A stretch of DNA of 64,000 bases from NCBI GenBank assembly GCA_021464245.1, contig JADCRB010000037.1:7234861-7298860 (forward strand), read 5' to 3'. The stretch comes from Carallia brachiata (lineage: Eukaryota > Streptophyta > Magnoliopsida > Malpighiales > Rhizophoraceae). Under the pieces are notes generated by a model that worked only from the letters and a program-made list of their open reading frames with translations, was not told the origin of the DNA and did not search any database. A program made the translations under genes and the position numbers. Below, one piece after another: positions 34,860-47,176 of this stretch (its first letter is position 1; every line of letters starts with the position of its first letter).

Positions 34860-35757
34860 TTATTGAATATTAAGGTGCCATAAGTTTAAAAGATACAAGT
34901 GAATATGTTATCATCTTAACGATATTTAATAAATTTTGTTTTTTTTTTATTTCTCTGAATTCAACTATTTAAAAACGTATATGACTTTAGTTTTTCCTAA
35001 CCTACATGTATTTCTATTTATTGTTTTGGTTCACTCTTTTCTTCAATCTTTTGGTCAAAAAAAAAAAAAATCATGCTACGTTTGTTGCCAAAGCCCTTTA
35101 TAGTCTTTCAACACCTAGTCCGTGAGTTGTCTTGGCTTTGTGGGTAGGTGTCACTTGAGTTCTGATGTAGTCCAACATTTGTTAGATTTCGTCTCTTTTG
35201 AATTGCTTTTGTTTGATAACTTTACGTAAAGTGTGCATTTGATTACCTTATTATTCATTATTTTATTTAGTTTACAGATCATATTTGATGCCCACCGGAA
35301 AAACTATATTTTGCAGTGTCTTGCACTTTTCAGCTATTTCGGGCCATCAGGTCGACGATATTAATTGAATGGCGGTCCAATATGGCAATGAGCAATCAAT
35401 GGGATTATGTGTATAGCCCTTGGTCATACTTAAATACACTTAACCATTTACCACCAATAAATCACGTTGTGTGCCTAAGCTGATACAAACTGTTGGCTTA
35501 TATGACTGCCCATGTCTGTTTTGAACATTTAAGATACCCTAATGTTACTGCTAATAAGATTGACATGCTTATTATCTTTGGTCACTTTTTGTTCAATGTA
35601 GCAAATATCGAATTTATTGTCTCACAGAATTCGGTTAGACTTTTGTTTCTCCCTAGTATTTGATGAGTAGTTAACTTGACTCCTCCTAAACAACATGTGA
35701 AATTAGAAAATCTCTTGGTGTTTTTTTTTTTTTTTTTTTTGTAAATAGGATAGCAGG
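34860..35757. other. Intergenic DNA between legumin promoter and copia LTR
   Basis: No gene recognised; a poly-T run lies at about 35721-35740 just before the LTR. Confidence 0.45.
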
Positions 35758-36064
35758 TGGTGACCTCTCCTATATAAATGGTTCTCCATCTGTTTTCTGG
35801 AGTAACGAACGTATAAAACAAAAAGAACGTTAAAGTTATAGAGAGAATAGATGGTGAGGTCTATTGATTGATTTCCGCGCTGTAGAAATAAGAATTATTT
35901 TTATGGATATCATCATAATTTTACTCTAACCATGAGTTGATCATGATTTAAAGAGGCTAGTGATTCCATCAAAAGATCCTATTTTATGGAAGAGACTCCA
36001 ATTGGAGGTATTTATATTTTACAATAATTTTTTGTAAGGAAATTGATGCTTTTAATTTTCAACA
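35758..36064 (+). repeat. Copia 5' LTR
   Basis: Begins TGGTGACC and ends TTTTCAACA. The TATA box is at 35771-35779. The primer-binding site follows directly. Confidence 0.75.
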
Positions 36065-36077
36065 TTAGTATCAGAGG
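36065..36077 (+). other. Retrotransposon primer-binding site (tRNA-Met type)
   Basis: TTAGTATCAGAGG differs from the usual TGGTATCAGAGC pattern at few positions and sits one base after the LTR end. Confidence 0.6.
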
Positions 36078-36445
36078 ATGTATGGATTATTTTTTAATCA
36101 GATTGCATGTGCTTTGATGGAAAATACAGAGTCTGTTTTCGCAATAATGAAACCTCAAGCCCTTTAATGGCAACTCCGTATATAAGGGGAATTAAGGTCT
36201 GAGATTTTGCATGTACATAGCCCCTGTTTTGTTGAGCATACCTGCAAAATTTGGAAGCCTAACAGTCTCCAAGATGAGATAATTTAATGTTTAAATTTTC
36301 TGGACTGGAAAGTTTGAATCCAAATTGATTCCTACATGTTAAGTTTCAGGGAAAGAAAGTTATATGGGCTTATGGTGCCATTCATGATTTTTCCAACGTC
36401 ATATTCTACAAATCAATTGGATCTCCGTACACAGAATTTCGAATT

Positions 36446-37085
36446 ATATATATATATATATATATATAGAGTACTTTGAAGGGATTATGCTCATTTTAGT
36501 TTTAAAATTTAATATTAAACGTTTTAATTTTTTCAATCGAATTCTAAAATTTTCAGTTTTTTTCATAAATTAGTTCTTCCGTTAATAAAAGTCAGTCAAA
36601 TCGTTCAAAACGACGGTTGATCAAATGGAGATAAATAAAAAAATCCTAAATATAGTTTCCTTTGTATTTTTCCTTTTTAATTAAGTTCTCAATGTTCTAA
36701 AATTTTTTAATTAAGTTTTAAACGTTCTAAAAGTTTTTCAATTGAGTCATCTAATTTCAAAAATGGTGATAATGGGGTATTTTGAGGTTTTTTTATTTTT
36801 TTTATTTTTGCGTTTTAAAAATAGTTAATCATTTTTTTAATTATTTTTGCCATTTTTAAATATTCTTTTTAAATATTACAATTAGAAAATAAGGAAAAAC
36901 TGTATATATGATTTTTTTTATTTATTTATGTTCGGTCAACAATTGTTTTAACGATTTGATTAACTTTTGTCCGCAGAAGGACTCGTTTATAAAAAAATTA
37001 AAAGATTTAAAACTCGATTGAAAAAAATAAAAGATTTAAAATTAAATTAAAAAAATTTATAAATATTTAAGATTAAGATAAATAT
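36446..37085. repeat. (TA)n tract and foldback-type AT-rich element
   Basis: A TATATA microsatellite runs 36446-36469. From about 36478 to 37085 the outer parts are roughly inverted copies (TTTTAATTTTTTCAATCGA near 36520 against TCGATTGAAAAAAATAAAAG near 37015), suggesting a non-autonomous DNA element inserted in the copia leader region. Confidence 0.45.
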
Positions 37086-38083
37086 TATCTTGTACTTTAA
37101 ATGGTAAAAGTCGAGTGGATGGAGAAGAAAGAGCGCGTGTCTCATACGTGCATCTCTAATCGCTGGAGAGGATTACCTTCTTGGTTGCAGTTAATAGGGA
37201 TAACCAGTGGCATGATGCCATGTGGACATTCAACAACAATTATTTTTTTGGCTTGTTAAGTTTTTTTTTTTTTTGATCTGAGTTTGGTAAGTTATTTCCT
37301 GCATTGGATTATGCACAACGGCACGTGAAACCCTCAGGCCTCTCGCATCCTTAGCCACTAATTTTTTCTGGATTGGGCACGACGTTTTTGTGGCTGTTTA
37401 AGAGGAAAAAACAGCTGCCTGGAGCAAGTCTCCAATAGCGTAATGCCACGTTTTGGGTTGACTTGGTCAACAATCTGCTTTGCAATTCTCCACATAGAAA
37501 GTGGGTTGGTTACTAAATAAAAAAAGGACTCAACTACGCCAACCGAATGATATACACCGAAATACAAATTCAGTGAGGTGAAAAGTACGTTGGCACTGAC
37601 CATCAGATTCAATAATCTATTGAATCTCGGTGGTCGTTAACCGACGTGTAAAGTACAGTAGATCACAAATGAAAGTAAACAGTATATTTGAAAATTCAAA
37701 ATCCACGTAAAATTCAAAATTCAAAAGGGAAAGTTACTTTGACAACTACGGTTCAAAGTTACTTTGGCAAACATAAAAAAGAGCAGCTACGAATTGGAAT
37801 GACAACTCAAAAGAGGTAGCCATTTGAGGATAGAAGCTTTTTGTGAACAGCGTCTTTCACAATCTTCATTGTGCCTCTCTTGTTGGGTTCACTAGCTCCT
37901 TCTAAGAACAGCGCTCGAGTCTCGATATTTGGATTTTCGTACAACAATCCAACTCGCCGATTGCTTTCTCTAGACCAACTCAAGCGACAGCAGCAGCGCT
38001 TCTGCTTGCCCCTGTTTCTCTCACTTGTCTTAGGTTTTGCTGAATAAAAAAATTTAATATTTATAATTTAGTAGTCATACTTG
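37086..38083. other. Gene-like but unassigned DNA inside the copia span
   Basis: Less AT-rich than its surroundings. A stretch at about 37860-38035 reads on the plus strand as Ser/Arg-rich with NNPTRRLLSLDQLKRQQQRF, which could be a transit-peptide-like first exon. No downstream exons were found. It may be a captured or pre-existing host fragment. Confidence 0.25.
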
Positions 38084-39320
38084 GTATTTAAGGTTGGTAA
38101 TGGGGAGGGTTGGGGGCAAAGAGACCCCTCCTTTTTCCGTACCCATTTATTATTCTCATTCTCGTCCTTGTCTCCGGCGGGTATGAAATTTTAACTCTCG
38201 TCCCTGTCTCATACCCGTCTAAATGAAAATTAAAAACGTTATATATTTTTACAGGTCAAATTATTTAAGGCCTGTGGTCAATGACAAACTAGTTGTATAT
38301 GTTACAAACGTCATTTGATTTTAAAATATAATGAATAAGTGATCTAACTATTAAAATTCAAACGCACGAGTTTATATTAAGAATTAACAATATAAATTAA
38401 GGTTCCACAACGTGATGCACAACGTACAGAAGAATAATGATGTTATTTTTGAAAATGTTATATTACTCAAATTTGTAATAAGCAACTATTGAAACTATAT
38501 TGCTCAAATTTATATAATGATATAATGACACTATTTTTGAAAATACTGATATAAAAAAATAATTTAAACAAATCACATTCAACATTTTAGTTGCTGCATA
38601 ACAATAAAGTAATAATTTAGGCAAATTATATTCAACGTTTTAGTTATTGCATAATACTAAAATTTAAAATTGCATTTTATAAAAATATGAATCACACAAA
38701 AAAATCTAATTATGAAAAATTCAATAAATGAAAACTATGAAAATTTTATCCCATAATTTTGAATTTTTCTTTCTCATTTTCTGTATATAGTGTTGGATTT
38801 CTTGCAATATTTTTTAACTTTGTTTCTAACTTTTTAAATAATTTATTCTCATATTTTTGGCATGTATATGTTGACACTTCCAGAAAGAAAGAAATAATAG
38901 TGTTTTAGAATAAGACTTTCAGCAAAAAAATAGTTTTTCAAAACAAGTTGTTATGATTCATGCAGTATCCATTAATAATTTTATGATTGCCATTGGAATT
39001 TGTTATTGTTTGAATCCTTGACCCTAAGGCTATCAATATTGTGAGTAAATTATTGGTTTAAGGGAAATCAATTCTATTAATAATTTAACAATTACATGAA
39101 TAATTTCAAAGTAGTTAAAATATAAGCCATTGAAGAGTAAAGATAGTAAAATTAACAATAAAAACGAATAAAGATTGAAGAATAAATAAAAAATTAAAAA
39201 AAAAAGGAACGGGTATGAAGAGAGTATGGGGATGAGGATAGGTAAACTCATCCCCGTCCCTATACCGGTTAAAAAAATGCAGAGAATGAGAATTCCCGCT
39301 CTGTCTTCTCCTTCAAAAAC
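38084..39320. mobile_element. Probable non-autonomous DNA element with GC-rich ends
   Basis: Both ends are GC-rich in an AT-rich region and contain inverted copies of a CCCTGTCTCATACCCGT-like sequence (38150-38225 and 39205-39275). The ~980 bases between are very AT-rich and non-coding. Exact ends and target duplication were not resolved. Confidence 0.4.
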
Positions 39321-39503
39321 TGCAATGCCACGTACATAACATATTTACGTAAGATGCGTGTATTAGTCGATGTCTTAACTTCATGCGTAAAGGATTCCTA
39401 AGAAAAAAAAAATTGCAATAGCAGTTACTTGAAATTTCATCCAAACTTACTCTCCATGAGTCCTATGATTGTTAATTGAGGAAGAGCAAGCATATATATT
39501 TTG

Positions 39504-39680
39504 AGTATTTTTGTCCTAAATAGTGTTTCGGTTGAAATTATGATTGATATTTTTGAAATAAAATTGATAGTTTTTATAATGTAAAAATAACAGGTATTTT
39601 AAAAATATCAATTTTTATTTCAAAAATATCAATCATAATTTTAATCGAGATACTGTTTAAAATAAAAACACCTAAAATAC
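39504..39680. mobile_element. Foldback MITE, 177 bp
   Basis: The two arms (39504-~39577 and ~39605-39680) are inverted copies sharing AATTATGATTGATATTTTTG. It is related in arm sequence to 20774-20912 and 23332-23467. Confidence 0.65.
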
Positions 39681-41335
39681 TAATTTTTTTTTTTTTTTTT
39701 GTTTCTCATAGAGGAAAGCAAGAGTCAGAGTCAAAGCAATTGATGGAAGTCCATCTTACACGTGCCATAGAAATTATTTGGACTGGTTTAAAGCGGTGTC
39801 GTATGGCACAAAATAGAAAGTTAGAAGTCTAAATTGATTAGGCCATATATTTTCCATGTTTGACACGTAGCGTGGTGAGTTTTGTGTCTTTCACATTTGC
39901 TACTTTCATTTGAACTTGAAAGACTAAATTGCTGCCATGTGTCAAGCATGTTTCAGTTATCATTTTGTTAGAAAATTGACTCCAAAGCATAGAATTGTAT
40001 ACGTTGATTTGTTACATTGACAAAATCTTGTTTTCACTTGAGGCAAAAACCATGTTTTGGGATGATTTGATGCCGTGTGAATCCAAGGACAAAGTTGACC
40101 AACGACTGATGGTGCTATGCTGCAAGTCAGTCTAGATTACAAGAGTGTGTTTGACATATGGTATAAAGTTTGATAGTATAAGATAGCCTAGACGGCAACA
40201 AGTCTCTTGGCGTATAAAAGATAGTATGTTTTGAAACGGATAAAAAAGTGTAAAAGCAATAATAACCCATAACAAAAATGTTACATGTCCAAGCAATGAT
40301 TTCAACTATCGAGACTGGTTGCTAGAAATGTTGTCTTATGGGTGGTCTGATCTATACCCGTGTATAAGAACTGCATGGAGCATCTAAGATTACGGAATTA
40401 ATGCAACGGACACCCATGACAAAGATGCAAAATAAATCTTGGACTCCAAAGTTTGGAAATTTATTTTTGAGTTGTATCTCAATAAATAAATTAAATGAGA
40501 TAATATTATAATGGTATCTAAGAATCATAATCTAGTATAAGGCATATCATGATATTGAAATTTATGATAAATTGTTATTTGATATCTCATGAATATGTAC
40601 ATGAGTTTTACATGCTTTCATGATGTCTTTGTTAACATGCTTATACAAATACATGTGGTTGTATGACTAAATTGATTGTGAGATGTTGATAGCATGCTCA
40701 CATAAATTTTTACATAAATTTATGTGAAATTTATATATCATGCTCTATTCAATATGCCGTTACAAATGACTTAAGTATGATTCAACTTATTACTTGTGAG
40801 TAATAGTAAGTTAAAATAACAATAATTATATGCTTTAAATTCATTAGCAAAATAATGTGAGTTAATTGTTGCTATAATGTTATTGGCATATGAAATTTTT
40901 ATGTCATGTTACAAGCATGTTAAGAATGTAATAGGGAATCTTAATCTTAGTGGGAGATCTAGATTCTAGTGGGAGTTCATAAATGGAAGAATTGGGAAGA
41001 ATTCTCATCTATGGAACTAAAATTTTGCGAGAATTAACTAAAATAATGATAATTATACTTTGGAATATGGGAGATGAATGTAAGCATAGCGAACTTTTGA
41101 TCTTGTATCCTTTGTTATATTATTATTAATTTTAGCTGAGTTCATTGCAAAATTAATATACATATGTGGTTGTTTAGCATGATTATGCGCTATTGTCTCT
41201 CACTACTGTCTATAAATTATGGCAACTAGTGTTTGCTATGTAAGAATTGGACATAAACGAAGGAAATTGAGAAATTTCACTTCGTAAATCTAATTTAATC
41301 TTAAAAAAGGAATGTACGGAAAAGCTTTATATTGC

Positions 41336-41740
41336 ATAGTGTTTTCAAAAGCGCTAGGTATTCTAAAGCGCTAAGAGCTCGAGATGCCTAAGCATAAGGC
41401 GCAAGATGCAGGCGGACATTTGAGCGAAGTAAGGTGCACTTTGAAAAAAACAATAAATCATACTAAAAGGAATATAAAAGCAAAACTAAATCTAACAAGA
41501 AAGTAAATAATTGAATTTATTTAAGCAATTATATTAAAAAAAACTAAAGTAAAATATTTCATATATATATTATATATATATATGTATGTATGTATGTATA
41601 AAAGTGATGTAAAATGATTTTATGATAAATCAAAAGGATGAAAAGTGATAAAACAACAAAATTCTACTTTCATTTTTGTATAACTTAAATAAAAAAAAAA
41701 GAATCATCCTTATCCACCTCATGTTTTGAATTTGAAAGTG
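41336..41740. repeat. Second copy of the GCGC-rich dispersed repeat
   Basis: Starts TAGTGTTTTCAAAAGCGCTAGG, then GCGC-rich text to about 41420, then AT-rich text matching window positions 20-310 (including TTTTATGATAAATCAAAAGGATG). A TATATG microsatellite lies at 41565-41597. The 3' end is not resolved. Confidence 0.65.
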
Positions 41741-42867
41741 AAAATATGACTCACCATACAGAGATTAAGAGACTCAGTCAGTCAAATATTTCTCGGATAG
41801 AGATGCTAAGAAATATGAGAGTTGATCTCTTTAAAAGGTTTGAGAAATATTTTACTTGTCAAATAATATGGTTTGCCTAAAAGTAGAATTCAGAGGTATA
41901 TTCATGATTGAATAAAAGGTGACTTAATGTGATTATTGAATCTTCATAAAACGCTTATGTGATAACATTAAAAAGGATATGAAGTCAAAATTGATTATAT
42001 CAATTTAAACCTTCATTCAAGCAGTATATATGAGTTGCAATTCAATCCTTTTTCCAAAAGTTGGGAGCACATATAAACCATGACACACAATGGTGATGTT
42101 TAGTATTTATGACATTAAATGTCATATGTGTTTGAAGATGAGCAATTGGAGTTGCTAGGTCTTCCCATATGTGACTCAATACGCTAAATAAAAGTTTCAT
42201 ACTTCTATGTGACTCAAGTAGTTAGTCCATTAGTAGACGTAGTTTGGAAAATAGTTAAAGAGGGAGAAATCGTGCACATAAGATGTGAACATGCTAGTTA
42301 ATAAACGGAAAAGACCAATAAATAAGGTTATGGCTAGAAAGGTAAAATGCATTTTAATGCATCAAATACAGTGAGCTGACAATGAAATTGAGCTATAGCC
42401 TACCTCTTATGCTTAAGTTGGTCAATCGCTATTACTCATTGAATCCTATGTAGAGAATTGATTGAATATTTAAGGGTATTACCACTTGCAAATGAGGTTG
42501 CATAGTGATTCAATCTAATTCTCACCTAACATCCCTCATAAGCTTTAAATAAGAAGAGATTTGGTCTTTCGCAGTCCTTCTTATTTTTGGATGGTGGTAT
42601 AAATATTTGAGGTGATACTATTTACTAAAGTTTTTTCATAAGAGATTGGATTATGTTAGGCGACAAAGAATTAAGAGTTGAGCTAAAGAAAAGTCTATTA
42701 GAATTACTCACTTGTGTTGCTAACCTATAAATCTGTATGAGTTATTTAAAAAAAAATGAATACATTTAAAAGGCACTTAAGGTTGTATTTCTATTGTTAT
42801 CAATCAATTAAGATATCTATGAACCAATGATTACTAGGATAAGGCGTTGAACTCATATTTTCATTAT

Positions 42868-44950
42868 ATTTATAGATGACTTAACGTTTTGATCATATAT
42901 TTGGTTCATGATCAAATATATATTCAAAACATTAAGCTATATAGAGGAATGTTTTACACAATGTGGTTGAGAATCAAAATAAGAATCAAAATGATAAAGA
43001 TTGGCCGAAAGTGTGAGCATCTATTTGAGCATCATAATGAGACTCTATAATGAAAATAAGGAAACAAGGCAACTAGTTGTTCAAAAAACTTTGCAATAAT
43101 GTGTTGTTGCAGTGGAAGGAATAGCAAGTTATAAAAGCTAGGAAGGTTAATGACAAAGCGAGGAAGAAACTTGCTACTACCATAATTACAAGATGCATAA
43201 GAGAGTGCATCTTATATGTTTAACCTTGTACCCTGAATTCTATCATTCCTTACCTTATGAGCAACAGACGGTAAGAAATTTGTCCCAAGTAGTTTATAAC
43301 TCTAAAGGATTATTGCTATTGCTTATAACATTTCACGAAAAAGTGGAATTTGTGTTCTAAAGATACAATAGATGTATCTTTAAGGACTTAATGAATATTA
43401 ACGCGAGGTGTTATATTCATTAATGAGCAACCATGTGGGATACGAGTAAATTAGAATAATGAGATTTCTGAAGAGAACGAGCTTTAAGAAGGGATGTAGT
43501 TGAACAAGTCATCTAATTTTGGTGAATTAGAAGATTGTGAACTAAGTGGTACTCTAAATTGCTAAGTTGAGATATGTGATGACATGTCTTGCCCCACTTA
43601 AGTTAATGGGAGTGATGGTTTATTGAGAAGTTCAGGTACATTCAAGTAGCTCTAATATTCCCACTTAAGAATTTTTAGCATTGAAAAAGGAACTTAAGTT
43701 GGGTACTAATTAAGACGATTGAGAGCTTAAAGCAATTTTAAGATGCTCCCTCGTGACTACATAATGTGAATGGAAAATAGCTATCGAATAAGAAGTCAAA
43801 GAAGTATAATTGTGTTTCAAACATGGTGGTTAGCATTTAGGTGTAAAATGATAGAGAAAGAGAGAATTCTCAGATATACGCCAAGTAAATAGATAAAAAA
43901 AAATATAAGACTCAGCAGTGGCGACGAGAATATGTCTGATAAGTGGGCATGTCATTTTGTAAACTTTAAGGTTGATACTCAATTCAGCTAAATCTCAACC
44001 TAATTGCACTTTTAGATTTAGAATTACATAAAACATACTACAAAGTTGTTTTCCTATGTGGCGAATTGACTATAACATAAATGCATGGAATACATGTTAA
44101 TGTTCATTGTGATCGGTCAACAGTACAAAAGTTGCAAATTTTGTTTAACTTAGAATAATGAAGGTGGTTTGTGTTATTGAAATTGCAATGGACAAATTTC
44201 ATATCCAGATTTGTAATGATCCACAATAACTACTATTTGTATGTTAAGTGTTTGACGATTAGTTTGTAATTTTATCTCTATATATTGGCAGTATGCGAGT
44301 GGTTAGAGATTATGAGGAGTTTGTCAAAATCATTCAAAAATAATTGTCTTCTACTATGAGGTAAAAGGACAAAGATAAACAATATGGACAAGATTGTGCT
44401 AAGTTTGGTAAATAAAATTAATGAATTGTTCTAAGAAAAGTTCTTGAACAATGTCATCATTGTAATCCTATAGATACTCTATTGGAGTTTTGAGTTTTAT
44501 ATTATATCTATAAACTTCTCAACTTTTGTAATTACATAGTAGTGGTCTCACAGTTCAGTACTATTATAGAAAATAAATTTCATATTTGAGTTGTGTGATA
44601 GAACTTTAAGTTAATGGAGTTCTTAATTCCCTATATGCATGAAAAATACATATTGCAATTATTGACAGACACTACAACTACTCTCCAAGTGATTAGGAGT
44701 GTTACAAGGAGAATAACTCACACTTAACATGGTGTTAAGTTATTATTGAGAATGACTTGAATAAGTACAAAATGGTAAATGAACTTGCTTGTTTGCTTAA
44801 TAGCGAGACTATTACATGGAAAAGTAAGAAATACACATGCATAGCTTTGTGTAAATGGAGGCAAAGTTGATTGCATGATTTTAGTTGCAATAAACAATAA
44901 TGTTTGTTTAAAAAGATATTGAAATGTTGGAAATTGTCATACACTGCAAG
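42868..44950 (+). pseudogene. Copia pol remnants: integrase, reverse transcriptase, RNase H
   Basis: These are recognisable islands in heavily mutated sequence. IFIIFIDDLT (about 42872-42895) fits the copia integrase core. LIALLDLELH with VVFLCGEL (about 44008-44070) fits the RT segment that normally reads DLELHQMDVKTAFLNG. CNPIDTLLE (about 44463-44490) fits the RT end. WKSKKYTCIAL and MEAKLIAC (44817-44876), separated by a two-base frame jump, fit RNase H. Stops and frameshifts occur every few tens of bases. The order matches copia. Confidence 0.7.
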
Positions 44951-46664
44951 TGTCTTGAATTAGATGATAGTAAGTGTTACTTACTCGAGAGATCTTGAAC
45001 AAAATATTAAACCCAACATAAAGTACAACTCAATGACAGACACAGTTGCACAAAAGAAAAAATATCTTGTTAAATCTTTGAAAATTAAGTAAAGACTTAT
45101 ATATTTGCATGAAGTACAACAATATGTTGATGCTAATATATAAATACAGTGATAATTAAGTGCCACATGTATAAGTATTAAACTTGTTGCCGGAAAGGTA
45201 TGTGACACAAGTTGAGATTGGCCGACTCAAACGGTCAATCGCCTTTATCACTCTAGGAGGGAGGAGAGATGTGACCATTTGAGTGAGGGAAATGATCTAA
45301 AGAAAATCATGCACAAAAGTTTCTGTCACCTTGAAAAAAAATCAAGATGAAGCCTTGGAGAGTCTAAGAAAAATTAAAGCTGATATGGATTGCTAACTAT
45401 CCATATAACTTGTAAAAGTTAGATGTGAGATCTCGGTTAGTGCTTTGAAGAGTGAGTACTTAGAGAACTTAGGTTAGTTACTTGAGAGTAGCTGGATTAA
45501 GATTTGTATGGTGAATTATTAAAAAGTAAAGAAAAATGACATACGCTCCTAGAAGGAGAAGAATCATCATAACACATGATTCATATCATGTCTGCTAACT
45601 AAGTGACCAATAAAGGAAGTGAAAGAATTGTCCCTACTTTTTTCAATGTGTAAGTCCCTTGAGGCAATAATATAGCCTCTATTTTGTGCCTTATGTGACT
45701 TTCAACTATATCTTGAAGCCTTAGTTTAATGATAGCTACTTTAGTGTGTTACTTACGGTCATAAAAGATTTGACCTTGCGGGCATGTTTAAGAAAGCAAT
45801 TGAACTAATACCAATAGCTATAAGTGTGGCAGGAAGACTATCATTGTTAGTTATCTATCATATTAATTCATTCGCTAGTCAGTTAACTCATCTTTGAGTG
45901 TAATTATGGATATATAGTGAAGTGAAGTGTCAAGTATAGTCTTAGAGGGATAAGGTAAACTATGATTGATGTGACAAAAATAAGTTTGGGGTATTACGAG
46001 ACATTATTATAATTGTTATTTTTTTCTAAGAGTAGTAATTGCTATGATGTCCCTAATAGATGCTTAATTTGAGTTCCCAAGTACAGGTGTACTTGTAGGT
46101 TGCACGGTTCACTAAGTATGAAAGGATGTTTAAGAAAATCAAATGACCACATGGTCGAGTAATTAAAACCCATCATGCGAGAGTGGGAAATGCTGATTTA
46201 TGGATCCAAGTATCTGCCCATGATGGGTTGATTATTTTGACCCAACCTAATAATCAAGTAGGCTAATTAATGAGCATGAGTGAAATATAAGAGGGAAGTT
46301 GAAAGCCCAAAATCACTCCTATATAAATGGTTCCTCATCTATTTTTCGGAGTAACGAACGTATGAAACAAAAGAACGCTAAAATTACAGAGAGATAAGAG
46401 GGCCATGTCCATTGATTGATCTCTATCCTATGGTATTTGCGTTGTGGAAATAAGAGTAATTTCCATAAATTTCTATCGTGATTTCAATCTGACCATGAGT
46501 TGACCGTGATTTAAAGAGGTTAGTGATTCAACCTTATGATGTTGTTTATGGAAGAGACTCCAATTCAAGGTACTTATATTTTATAGTTTTCATATAGAAA
46601 TTGATGCCTTTAATTTCCAACAACATAGGTAGTGCATCTCATACAAATCCATTGGTAAGGCCTC

Positions 46665-46770
46665 CTAAGGGTTTGCACGTCTATTTTTGCGTCAACGACG
46701 GGCAGAATGGGTTGGTGGGTTTCTTTGATGCTTTCCGCATGTTGATTTTTTTTTAATGCTTTAGATGGCT
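46665..46770 (-). promoter_or_regulatory. Remnant of a second legumin-type upstream region
   Basis: 46667-46755 aligns with 34618-34700 of the legumin promoter: GGGTTTGCACGTCTATTTTTGC against GGGATTTGCATGTATTTGC, then a ~40-base block (GTTGGTGGGTTTCTTTGATG) about 80 percent identical by eye. The RY motif is mutated here (CGCATG). The gene it would have served, to the left, is replaced by the copia element. Confidence 0.45.
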
Positions 46771-46946
46771 GAAATACACTCTTCCTGTCATATGTTTGTT
46801 CTTGGAGGGTACGTAACGGAGAAGCTCAAATTAGTGCTGTCCGCGCTCGGGCGGTCTGTGCCTGCCCTCCTTAACTTTGATGTATGGAGACGAGTTCAAA
46901 TCGACAATAGGGAGACGGTTATGGCTAACTCTCTATTACAATACCG

Positions 46947-46973
<27 letters not shown>
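46771..46973 (+). other. Possible retroposed sequence with poly-A tail
   Basis: A run of 27 A residues (46947-46973) ends a GC-richer stretch that includes GTTCAAATC (about 46894), a match to the Pol III B box consensus. No A box at the right distance and no target duplication were found, so a SINE is only a possibility. Confidence 0.25.
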
Positions 46974-46980
<7 letters not shown>

Positions 46981-47130
46981 AGTCAATGCCCAACTCACCG
47001 GAATAAATAAGCTGATCAAAACAAAACTGAATATACCAATATAGATTCTCTTAACAGAAATTCTGATCTTATCATCTATATATCAAAGCACCATATATAT
47101 TTTTGAAAAAGAATTTTCTAATTGATCACA

Positions 47131-47137
47131 TATAAAC
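47131..47137 (+). promoter_or_regulatory. Candidate TATA box of the DUF1218-like gene
   Basis: TATAAAC lies 46 bases upstream of the ATG at 47177. No better candidate is nearby. Confidence 0.4.
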
Positions 47138-47176
47138 ATCAATCATTATATTACGTTTAAAGGATTTCAACATCTA

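Larger units (their letters stand above)
35758..46622 (+). mobile_element. Decayed Ty1/copia LTR retrotransposon, ~10.9 kb
   Basis: Diverged direct repeats at 35758-36064 and 46300-46622 both start TG and end CA and share a TATATAAAT box and long phrases such as GGAGTAACGAACGTAT and TTTATGGAAGAGACTCCAAT. A primer site (TTAGTATCAGAGG, 36065-36077; tRNA-Met type) follows the left repeat, and a purine run (46287-46298) precedes the right one. Traces of copia integrase, RT and RNase H lie on the plus strand between them. The interior is swollen by other repeats (36478-37085, 38084-39320, 39504-39680, 41336-41740). No target duplication is visible and the LTRs look roughly one-fifth different, so it is old. 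Confidence 0.75.

Noticed and set aside
40505..40530. A second retrotransposon primer site (TGGTATCTAAGAATC)
   Set aside because: No matching LTR could be found to its left or elsewhere; the site at 36065 follows a repeat with a partner.
46771..46973. Confident SINE call
   Set aside because: Poly-A and one B-box-like word only; no A box at the right spacing and no target duplication.
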